Source of the DNA: Sulfitobacter sp. D7
Lineage (GTDB): Bacteria > Pseudomonadota > Alphaproteobacteria > Rhodobacterales > Rhodobacteraceae
Assembly (NCBI RefSeq): GCF_003611275.1
Contig: NZ_CP020696.1
Coordinates: 1 to 64,000, forward strand
Length of the DNA stretch: 64,000 bases
Direction: 5' to 3'
Shown here: in pieces, positions 25,048-32,732 of the stretch
Layout of the letters: the number at the start of each line of letters is the position of its first letter
Numbering within the stretch: the stretch's first letter is position 1
Translations under genes and position numbers: made by a program
Notes under the pieces: model-generated
What the model was told of the DNA's origin: nothing
Database searches by the model: none
The model's input: only the letters and a program-made list of their open reading frames with translations

Positions 25048-25641
25048 ATGTCCCGAACAAAACGCCTGACAGAGACGGAGAAGATGCAGATCGTCCGCGA
25101 GGCCGCGGAGGGTGTGTCGACGTCCGAGCTGGCTGCGCGGTTCGGTGTTACATCGCGCGCCGTGCGCTACGTCTTGAAAGCTGATGCCGAGCGCCAGACG
25201 GATGCCGCCATCCCGGTCTCAGCGATCAGTGTGAAGGTCACGGCTGCGGAGCTTGCGGCGCTCGACGAGGTGCTGGCCGAGGCCGGAATCGAGAGCCGGG
25301 CCGAAGGGCTGCGGCGGCTCATTCAGGCTGCGGGCGGCGTGTTTGTCCCGGACGCGCAGATGGCGGCAGAGATGGCGCGCTATCGCGCCTCTCTGCACGA
25401 GGTCGGCAATGGGGTCGCGCAGATCGCCAAGCAGATGACGCAGGCCAACCGGCGGGGGCAGGGGGCCGTGGGGGGCACGAGTGCCGAGTTCACCGAATTG
25501 CGCCTCGCGCAGATGCGCGGGCTGGCGCGGTTCATTCTGGATTCCGCTGACGAGATCGATCTGCTTCTGCGCCGCCGTCGGGACGCGATGCAGCTGCAGG
25601 CCACGGTCGCGCTGAGGGAGTTTGCCCATGCGGCTGAATGA
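25048..25641 (+). CDS. MobC-like relaxosome accessory protein
   Basis: This 197-residue protein starts at 25048 and overlaps the relaxase start by 14 bp. The N-terminus has a helix-turn-helix (TETEKMQIVREAAEGVSTSELAARFGVTSRAVRYVL). The C-terminal two thirds resembles MobC, with AGIESRAEGLRRLIQAAGG, ARYRASLHEVGNGVAQIAKQM and a basic end. It would bind oriT and help the relaxase melt the nick region, and the helix-turn-helix makes it a candidate regulator of the operator at 24963. Confidence 0.8.
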   Translation: MSRTKRLTETEKMQIVREAAEGVSTSELAARFGVTSRAVRYVLKADAERQTDAAIPVSAISVKVTAAELAALDEVLAEAGIESRAEGLRRLIQAAGGVFVPDAQMAAEMARYRASLHEVGNGVAQIAKQMTQANRRGQGAVGGTSAEFTELRLAQMRGLARFILDSADEIDLLLRRRRDAMQLQATVALREFAHAAE

Positions 25642-27979
25642 TGCCGTCCATGCCGTCACGGGCGAGGTCTTCCGGGATGGCTGGAGCCGCGTCCGGGGCT
25701 CGATGCAAGGGCTGCACGTGGCCAAGCAGAGCCAGCTTGTGCGCGCGGCGGCCGGGCACCGTCCGGCGGTCTTCAAGGCGATCCGAGGCGGGGGTACGCA
25801 TACCAAATCACAGCTCGCAAACCAGCTCGATTACCTCACCACCAAGTCCACCCATATCGTCGACTCGAGCGGGTTTCTGGATGGCAAGACAAAGCTCGAG
25901 GCGGGCGACATCAAGGACCTCACAGAGCGCTTTGCCAAGCGGTGGGATGCGGGCTTCAAACCCAAGCTCGGGCAAACCACGCATTTGCTCATGTCCTTCC
26001 CGATCGGCACGCGCGGGGAGGATGTGCGCGACATCGCGACGGATGTGGCGGAGCGGTTCTTCCAGACCGAGGAGGGGCATTTCGACTACATCATCGCGGT
26101 GCATGAAGACCGAGATCACCCGCATGCGCATCTGGTGCTGAACCGCCGCTCGCAGGAAGGCGAGTTCTTCTTTCTGGGGCGCAACCATCGCTTCAACTAT
26201 GACGATTTCCGCCTCGCCATGGTCGAGGAGGCGGAAAAGTATGGCGTGCGCCTGGAGGCCACGCGCCGCGTTGATCGCGGTGTCGTGCATTACCCGGCCC
26301 GCACCAGCGAGGTCTATGCCGCGAAAGACGAGGGCCGCGCGCCCCGCGAACGCGAACGCGTGGGGGCCGACCTGACGCGGACGCTGGCGGAGATCGCCAA
26401 CACCAGAACCGTCTACCATTCGCTTGCCGTGGAGGCCTCCCGGGAGACCTCCGAGGTCCGCGGGGCCCGCGAAGACATTGCCGCGGCACTCTTCCGCGCG
26501 GGCGAGGTTCTGGCGCATGGCGGGAAGGTGGACCGAACAGGAGATGTTTATATGGCTGAGGATCAAAGCTTCGAGGATCTCAGAAGCCTCTATGCGGAGA
26601 AGCTCGCGCGGGTGCAGGGCATGATCGCCGAGAAGTCTGACGCGGAACGTCCCTTGCTGGAAAAACGCCTCATCGAGATCCAGACGCAGGTCCAGCACCT
26701 GCAGCCCTTGGGGCTGCGATCATCCACGCTGTCAGAGACCCCCTCGGAGGGCGGGATCTATTCCGAAGCCAATATCGACGCCAGCCAGCGCGAGCGTCTG
26801 GCCGAGCCCGATCTGAGATCGCGCATTGACGCGGCACTACGGGGCACCGGGATCAGCACATCGGAAGTGGTGGCCCGGATCGAGACGGGCGCCTCAAATG
26901 CAGCGCTGGAGCATCAATGGATCGCAGATGATCTCTCCAAGGTGGCCGAGGCGCGCGATCTGAACCTTGAACGCCGCGCCGATCTGGAACAGGCGCGTGA
27001 CATTCTCAACGATGTGCACGTCGCGCTTGGCACGCTCTTGGAGCGGGAGAACGTGCTGCGCCGGGATGGGGTCATGGAAGCGGAACCGGTCAGCGAGCAG
27101 TTCCATTATCATGAGGGCGCGGTGCGGGAGATGGAAGGGACAATCCGTCAGGAGATGCGCGCAGACGGCCTGACTGCGCAGCAGATCGAGGACCGGGACT
27201 GGGAGGTTGTCTCACGGGCGGAGCGCCGGATCGAGACCGAGCAGCGCGCGTATCTCGCAGCGCACCCGGACCTGCTTGCACGCCCAGGCGATGTGATCGA
27301 TCGGTCTGAACCCTACAGGGAAACCATCACCGATGCGGCCCGCGCCAGCGCGATCACCCGCGAGGTCGACCGGATCATGGAGGGACGCGACGTCCGCACG
27401 CCCGTTGCAGATGCTGTCACGGATGACTTGCGCGCGCGCTATCCGGACATGCCGTCCCACCTTGCCCGTGGGCTCGGTGCGACCTATGCGGCCGTTGTCG
27501 AGATACGCGACACGGAGGCCATCAATCAGGTCCGCCGCGAAACCGAGATGCGCGATGGGCTCGGGTCTGGCATGCACGACGACATCCTCGCAGCCCGCGA
27601 TGAAACTGCGCCGCAGTCTGACCGTGCCGACCGCCTCGCAGACGAGATTGCGCGTGTTCTGGACCATGAGCGGGCCGGGGAGTTCTCCGCGCCCTTCGAG
27701 ACGGAGGCGGAGCGGGACGCCTTCCGTGGCGAGATCGCGCGGGTGCTGGACGTTCGCCAACTCGACCGGCTCACATCCGGCGATGCCGATGCGCTGGACA
27801 AGGTTCTCGAGGACCGCCTCGACCGGCTCTATGTCGCGAAGGTCTACCTGCAATCGGATGCAGCGACGGCCAACACGGAGGCCTTGCGCCAGGTGGTCGA
27901 TGATCTTGCCGACACCGAATATGAAAAACACCGCGCGACAGACGTGGATGGCGAGACCGAGCGGGGTCAGGTCCATTGA
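25628..27979 (+). CDS. Relaxase (MobA/VirD2-like) of the conjugation system
   Basis: This 783-residue protein starts at the ATG at 25628. The nuclease domain (about 30-230) has QLANQLDYLTTKS, HLLMSFPIGT and the three-histidine metal motif HEDRDHPHAHLVLNRR of MOBP-type relaxases. The remaining 550 residues are charged and mostly helical and would interact with the coupling protein and secretion channel. It nicks oriT and is carried into the recipient bound to the 5' end of the DNA. It is coupled to mobC in front and to the coupling-protein gene behind. Confidence 0.92.
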   Translation: MRLNDAVHAVTGEVFRDGWSRVRGSMQGLHVAKQSQLVRAAAGHRPAVFKAIRGGGTHTKSQLANQLDYLTTKSTHIVDSSGFLDGKTKLEAGDIKDLTERFAKRWDAGFKPKLGQTTHLLMSFPIGTRGEDVRDIATDVAERFFQTEEGHFDYIIAVHEDRDHPHAHLVLNRRSQEGEFFFLGRNHRFNYDDFRLAMVEEAEKYGVRLEATRRVDRGVVHYPARTSEVYAAKDEGRAPRERERVGADLTRTLAEIANTRTVYHSLAVEASRETSEVRGAREDIAAALFRAGEVLAHGGKVDRTGDVYMAEDQSFEDLRSLYAEKLARVQGMIAEKSDAERPLLEKRLIEIQTQVQHLQPLGLRSSTLSETPSEGGIYSEANIDASQRERLAEPDLRSRIDAALRGTGISTSEVVARIETGASNAALEHQWIADDLSKVAEARDLNLERRADLEQARDILNDVHVALGTLLERENVLRRDGVMEAEPVSEQFHYHEGAVREMEGTIRQEMRADGLTAQQIEDRDWEVVSRAERRIETEQRAYLAAHPDLLARPGDVIDRSEPYRETITDAARASAITREVDRIMEGRDVRTPVADAVTDDLRARYPDMPSHLARGLGATYAAVVEIRDTEAINQVRRETEMRDGLGSGMHDDILAARDETAPQSDRADRLADEIARVLDHERAGEFSAPFETEAERDAFRGEIARVLDVRQLDRLTSGDADALDKVLEDRLDRLYVAKVYLQSDAATANTEALRQVVDDLADTEYEKHRATDVDGETERGQVH

Positions 27980-27987
27980 GCGCCTCC

Positions 27988-29988
27988 ATGGGAAAAGCGC
28001 GGATTGCCACGGGCGTCCTGCTTGTGACGCTGGTGACCGGGGCCATGGGCTATACCATCGCCTCGGCGGTGCTGACCTACCAGGATCTCGGCTTCGGGGC
28101 CGAGATCGACTTTGCCTATATCGCGCAGAACTACATGGCGATCCTGGATCGCCGCCCGGAGGACGCCCAACTCATCCACCTGATCATCGGCAGCTTTGCC
28201 GCTGCCGGCCTGATGCTGAGCCTTGCTCTCTCGGGGTCCGCTCTGACACGCTTTGGCCAGACCCATTGGCAGACCGCGCGCGAGATGAAGGCCAGTGGGT
28301 TCTTTGGGGCGCCAGGGACCGGGTTCATCCTCGGCAAGCTGGGGACGCCGGGCTCCCGCGCCAATTACATTTGCTCGAAGGTTTTCCCCCATGCGCTGAT
28401 CGTGGCCCCCACGGGCCGCGGCAAGACCACGGGCTTTGTCATTCCGAACCTGCTGACATGGCAAGGCTCTGCCGTGACGCTCGACGTGAAGGGCGAGTGT
28501 TTCGAGGCAACGGCCCGGCACCGCGCAGCCCAGGGCGACAAGGTCTATCGCTTTGCCCCCACCGATTGGGAGGGCAAGCGCACGCATCGCTACAACCCGC
28601 TGCTGCGCATCGCCGAGCTCAAAGATCCCGCGCGCCAGCAGATGGAACTGCAGCTTCTGGCGACGCTCTTCCTGCAAAGCGACAATGACCGGGTGCAGGG
28701 CCTCCTCAAGGGCGGGATCGATCTCTTCGTGGCGGCAGGGCTCTTGGCCTTCCAGCGCAAGCGTCCGACCCTGGGCGAGATCTACCGCATCGCGGCCTCG
28801 GGCGGGAACAAGCAGAAGGAGTATTTCGCGCGGGGCCACGAGGTCGATAACAGGGCCGCCAAGTTGATCTTCACGCGGTTGGCCTCGACCAACAACGACA
28901 CGCTGACCTCTTACGTCTCGCTTCTGATGACCTCGGGGCTCGACCAGTGGCAGAACCCGGCGATTGACGAGGCGACGGCGGTGTCGGACTTTGATTTCCG
29001 AACGATCCGCAAGAAACCCTTTTCGGTCTACCTCGTGGTCCAGCCGCTGATGGTGAAACCATTGGCACCACTGATCCGGCTCTTCTTCTCCGATCTCCTT
29101 TCCGCCATGCAGGACAAGGACCCCGGGCCCGACGAGCCCTGGCCAGTGATGATCATGCTCGACGAGTTCAACCGTCTCGGCAAGATGCCCATCGTGGTCG
29201 AGAGCATCGAGACCCTGCGGACCTATCGCGGCCATTTGGCCGTGGTCACCCAAACCATCCCCGCCCTCGATGAAATCTACGGCGAGAACACCCGCCGCGC
29301 CCTGCAGGGCAACGCCGGCGTGAAACTCTATCTCACGCCTTCGGATGAAAAGACAGTCGAGGAACTGAGCAAGGCGGTTGGCAAGACCACGAAGACCGTC
29401 ATCACGCGATCCCAGTCCATCGGCAAAAACCCCTTTGAAGGCCGCAGCCAATCCACGCGGACCGAAGAAAGCTCGTTATTGCCTGAAGATGAGGCGCGCC
29501 GTCTGCCGCTCGACGAGATCGTCATGGTCATCGATGCCCAGATGCCGGTCCGGGCAAAGCGGATCCAATATTTTGACGATCGGCTGTTCAAGGCGATCCA
29601 CGCGGCGCAGACGGGGGAGTTGCCTTTTCCGAAGCCGGGGGGAGGTGGGTCGCAAGGCACGCTGCCGCTGAGTGTGCGCGCCATGCCGATGGCGCCGCCG
29701 CCGGACGGGCCAAGTGGACCCGAGGCCGATGTAGACGTAGCAGGCCAGCCTAATGATGCTGAACATTCAGGGCAATCTGATGTTGTTCCAAAGAAAACCG
29801 CGCCCGTCGTTCAAGCCGTCATCGCCGAGGAACAGCGTCAGATGGAGATGGATTTTGGCAGTCAGGTCGTGGATGCCGAAGTTGCGAGCGTCGTTGATGA
29901 GGCGCAAATGCGCTCTGCTGTCGATGGCTTGGATGAAATGGAAGCGATGCTGCGAGAGAACGGTCGTCAAAAGCTGGTTGCTCGATAG
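27988..29988 (+). CDS. virD4: Type IV coupling protein (VirD4/TraG family)
   Basis: From the ATG at 27988 the protein has 666 residues; a TTG at 27976 overlapping the relaxase stop is an alternative. Two N-terminal membrane helices precede the motor domain. Walker A APTGRGKTT is at about 140-148, the Walker B-type MIMLDEFNRLG near 390, and TQTIPALDEIYG follows. The tail is acidic and proline-rich. It hands the relaxase-DNA complex to the VirB channel. Its own virB operon lies 5.6 kb away on the other strand, separated by the defence block. Confidence 0.95.
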   Translation: MGKARIATGVLLVTLVTGAMGYTIASAVLTYQDLGFGAEIDFAYIAQNYMAILDRRPEDAQLIHLIIGSFAAAGLMLSLALSGSALTRFGQTHWQTAREMKASGFFGAPGTGFILGKLGTPGSRANYICSKVFPHALIVAPTGRGKTTGFVIPNLLTWQGSAVTLDVKGECFEATARHRAAQGDKVYRFAPTDWEGKRTHRYNPLLRIAELKDPARQQMELQLLATLFLQSDNDRVQGLLKGGIDLFVAAGLLAFQRKRPTLGEIYRIAASGGNKQKEYFARGHEVDNRAAKLIFTRLASTNNDTLTSYVSLLMTSGLDQWQNPAIDEATAVSDFDFRTIRKKPFSVYLVVQPLMVKPLAPLIRLFFSDLLSAMQDKDPGPDEPWPVMIMLDEFNRLGKMPIVVESIETLRTYRGHLAVVTQTIPALDEIYGENTRRALQGNAGVKLYLTPSDEKTVEELSKAVGKTTKTVITRSQSIGKNPFEGRSQSTRTEESSLLPEDEARRLPLDEIVMVIDAQMPVRAKRIQYFDDRLFKAIHAAQTGELPFPKPGGGGSQGTLPLSVRAMPMAPPPDGPSGPEADVDVAGQPNDAEHSGQSDVVPKKTAPVVQAVIAEEQRQMEMDFGSQVVDAEVASVVDEAQMRSAVDGLDEMEAMLRENGRQKLVAR

Positions 29989-30073
29989 GGTGGCGGACAT
30001 CGCCTGCTTGTCGGGGAGGACGGATTCCGGGCATTTGCAAAGGGTGCGAAAAGGTTCAACGCCATAAGCAGGT

Positions 30074-30084
30074 GCGGACATTCG
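30074..30084. repeat. GCGGACATTCG repeat left of DarTG
   Basis: The 11-mer recurs at 32024-32034, so the two copies bracket the DarTG genes. The gap 29989-30231 contains nothing else recognised. Similar GCGGACATTCG words are common between genes in this group of bacteria, so bracketing may be chance. Confidence 0.4.
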
Positions 30085-30231
30085 GGGCTGGCCGTCGCCA
30101 ATGGTTGGCGTTCGTGCGAAGACCGAATGGCAAGTGTTTTGCGAACCAGTCAATCGGCTATGTGCTCGACGGCGCTGGTCACCATATAACATCTTGAGGG
30201 AAGTTGGCCCAAACTGTATCCATATCGAGAC

Positions 30232-30873
30232 ATGGCAAACAACTTGACCGCCGAAAAAGCTCTGATCTTCAGGATTACGCACATCAACAATGTGCCGTGG
30301 ATCCTCAGGCATGGGCTTCATTGTAAGAATTCCGGAGTGCAAGACCCCAATTTCGTGCGAATTGGGAACCTCGAATTAATTCAGCGTCGGACTGCACGGA
30401 ATGTACCTGTTGCACCGGGCGGATCGCTATCAGATTACATTCCGTTCTATTTCACGCCATTTTCGATGATGATGTACAACATCAAGACTGGCTACGGAGG
30501 AATTCGCCAGTTCCCGAACACGGAGATTGTGATCATGGCGTCCTCACTTCGAGGGCTCGAGGATCGAGGCGTAGCAACGGTGTTTTCAGATCGCCACGCA
30601 TACCTCCAGACTGCGCAATTCTTCACCTCGCTCGACGACCTCGACAAGGTCGACTGGGGCATCCTGCAGCGTAGAGACTTCAAACGCGACGTCGATGATC
30701 CCGAAAAGACGGATCGCTACCAGGCCGAGGCGCTCGTGCACAGGCACTTGCCAGTGGAGCACCTTGCAGGCATAGTCTGCCTGAGCGAGAACGAAAAAGG
30801 AACACTTGAACAGCAACGGGAGGAGGTTGGGCTCGATCTCAAGATCGTGGCGCGACCAGGCTGGTATTTCTGA
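30232..30873 (+). CDS. darT: DarT DNA ADP-ribosyltransferase toxin
   Basis: This 213-residue protein is the toxin of a DarTG system. It shows the DarT marks FRITHINNVPWILRHGL near residues 13-29, the SDYIPFYFTPFSMMMYNI segment at about 67-84, and the catalytic glutamate in QAEALVH (about residue 166). DarT attaches ADP-ribose from NAD to DNA bases in single-stranded DNA and blocks replication, including phage replication. Its stop overlaps the darG start as TGATG, giving the toxin-first order typical of the system. All key residues seem present. Confidence 0.93.
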   Translation: MANNLTAEKALIFRITHINNVPWILRHGLHCKNSGVQDPNFVRIGNLELIQRRTARNVPVAPGGSLSDYIPFYFTPFSMMMYNIKTGYGGIRQFPNTEIVIMASSLRGLEDRGVATVFSDRHAYLQTAQFFTSLDDLDKVDWGILQRRDFKRDVDDPEKTDRYQAEALVHRHLPVEHLAGIVCLSENEKGTLEQQREEVGLDLKIVARPGWYF

Positions 30874-31955
30874 TGGTAACTTACACGCAAGGCAATCTTC
30901 TGGAAGCTGACGTTGACGCGGTGGTGAACACCGTGAACACGGTCGGAATCATGGGCAAAGGAATTGCCCTCATGTTCAAGGAGCAATTCCCACGAAACTT
31001 CGAAGCTTATGCGCGCGCCTGCGATGCAGGCGAAGTGCGTACTGGCAAAATGTTTGTTACCGAGAACAAGGAGCTCTTCGGGCCGCGCTGGATCATCAAT
31101 TTCCCGACAAAGACCCATTGGCGAGTGAAAACTAAGATTGAATGGGTCGAGGATGGATTGAAGGACCTTGTCCGAGTAATTCGTGAGAAGGGAATTAATT
31201 CAATTGCGATCCCTCCACTTGGCTGTGGTAATGGTGGCCTTGACTGGCGCGATGTGCGTCCTCTTATCGAGTCGGCATTGGCGGAACTTGAAGGGGTTAA
31301 TGCCATCGTCTACGAGCCGACTTCCAAGTATCAGAATGTCGCCAAGCGCACTGGTGTTGAGAAGCTCACCCCGGCACGCGCACTGGTGGCTGAGATGGTA
31401 CGTCGGTACTCACTCCTTGGGATTGAATGCTCGATTCTTGAGGTGCAGAAATTGGGATGGTTTCTCGAGCGCGGCGTGAAACGGTTCGGGGGTTCGGACG
31501 CACTCAAGTTCAGGTTCCAAGCAAACAAGTACGGACCTTATTCGCATAACCTGACGAAGCTGCTCGACAGTCTCGATGGAAGTTATCTCCGGTGCGACAA
31601 GCGCCTTGCAGATGCCGATCCCTTGGATCTCATTTGGTTCAACGACGCAAAGTATGATCGAGTGCAAGCCTATCTGAACTCGGGTGAAGGGAAGCAGTTC
31701 TCAAGCGTACTGGAATGGGCTTCGGCCACCATCGATGGCTTTGAGTCGCCTCTCGGCATGGAACTTCTGGCGACTGTCGACTGGATGATGCAGCACGACG
31801 ATATCGAACCGACTGTTGAGGGAGTGATGGAAGGTCTTAAGGACTGGGCTGGCGGGGAAGTCGCTGGACAGCGCAAATTGAAGATCTTCGATCGCCGGTT
31901 GGTCGCCATAGCTTTGGGCCAACTTCAGACATCGAACAGGCTGCCTGCCTGTTAA
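30873..31955 (+). CDS. darG: DarG antitoxin (macrodomain DNA-ADP-ribose hydrolase)
   Basis: This 360-residue protein has an N-terminal macrodomain (about 1-155) with GNLLEADVDAVVNTVN, GIMGKGIALMFKEQFP and IAIPPLGCGNGGLDW, which removes ADP-ribose from DNA. The C-terminal domain (about 165-360: LEVQKLGWFLERG, FRFQANKYGPYSHNLTKLLDSLDG) binds and inhibits DarT directly. It is co-transcribed with darT. The complete pair can act as plasmid maintenance system and as abortive-infection defence. Confidence 0.94.
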   Translation: MVTYTQGNLLEADVDAVVNTVNTVGIMGKGIALMFKEQFPRNFEAYARACDAGEVRTGKMFVTENKELFGPRWIINFPTKTHWRVKTKIEWVEDGLKDLVRVIREKGINSIAIPPLGCGNGGLDWRDVRPLIESALAELEGVNAIVYEPTSKYQNVAKRTGVEKLTPARALVAEMVRRYSLLGIECSILEVQKLGWFLERGVKRFGGSDALKFRFQANKYGPYSHNLTKLLDSLDGSYLRCDKRLADADPLDLIWFNDAKYDRVQAYLNSGEGKQFSSVLEWASATIDGFESPLGMELLATVDWMMQHDDIEPTVEGVMEGLKDWAGGEVAGQRKLKIFDRRLVAIALGQLQTSNRLPAC

Positions 31956-32023
31956 TCTTTGAGTTCGTGGGCGGGAAGCACACATGCGGCGATGCCGCGT
32001 TGCTTCCGCAGCATCGTTACAAC

Positions 32024-32034
32024 GCGGACATTCG
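32024..32034. repeat. GCGGACATTCG repeat right of DarTG
   Basis: Second copy of the 11-mer found at 30074-30084, lying 40 bp before the small basic peptide gene. Confidence 0.4.
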
Positions 32035-32074
32035 TGGGAGCATCAAATCAACAAACCAATAAAGGAGAGCATTC

Positions 32075-32215
32075 ATGGCACTTAAACCAGGACCGAAGCC
32101 GATAGCAAAATCAACCGGGACCCCAGATCAGCGACGCCGTGACAACAAAACCACACCAGGGAACACACCGTCCCTCAAACCTAGCAAATCTAGCAAGCCC
32201 CCCGCAAAAAAATGA
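32075..32215 (+). CDS. Small basic lysine/proline-rich peptide, 46 residues
   Basis: The ATG at 32075 sits 7 bases after a strong AAAGGAG. The product, starting MALKPGPKPIAKSTGTPDQ and ending in PSKSSKPPAKK, has a high content of lysine, proline, serine and threonine, no hydrophobic core, and is probably unstructured. It lies between DarTG and the PHP-SMC gene. The good ribosome site is the main evidence of translation. It may bind nucleic acid or act as a regulator or trigger, but nothing in the sequence proves that. Confidence 0.55.
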   Translation: MALKPGPKPIAKSTGTPDQRRRDNKTTPGNTPSLKPSKSSKPPAKK

Positions 32216-32732
32216 AAGAGGGTTCTCGTTAATTCGCCCTTCTAACCTCGCAGGCCGATCACTTCCACGTAGGATGGCGGGTCTCGGGACGGAAAGGCCG
32301 GTTAATTCTGACTAAGTCTGAACCTTAACGGTCGCAGCCGTTTGGGCATAAGACCGCAAAGCGCTGAGAGCAGTCCCGCGCGTCTGGCGCAGCATCGCGC
32401 CAAACTCTGAAACGCAGGGCGGAAAGCGGCCTCATGGCGCCGCGGCATTGCAGCCGCAGCCTAACCGTGAGACCAGCCATTCAGATTGATTGCCGCTGGC
32501 AACGGATTCATGACCACCTAACGGGTATAACGTCGACTTCCTCTAAGGGCCTGCAACACAATTGCAGCGACCGCTCGGACGTAGTCGCGCTTGCACCCTA
32601 CGGCAAGTCACACTGCCGCCGCCCGCGCGCCGTTCTGGCCAACCGCGGGCCAGTCAGCGCCTAACTTTACAGAGACCCGCATTGCGTGGTCTCATTGGGA
32701 AGAAAAACTAATTGATCACAGGGACGTAGCGA
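32216..32732. other. Gene-free stretch before the PHP-SMC gene
   Basis: No convincing open frame or RNA gene is seen. Short inverted repeats occur, for example TGGCGC/GCGCCA around 32386-32403 and GCGGC/GCCGC around 32441-32456, of the kind found in extragenic repeats. The promoter of the gene at 32733 must lie at the right end of this stretch. Confidence 0.4.

Noticed and set aside
27967..29451. 494-codon minus-strand frame opposite the coupling protein
   Set aside because: Shadow of virD4, whose Walker motifs are clear on the + strand.
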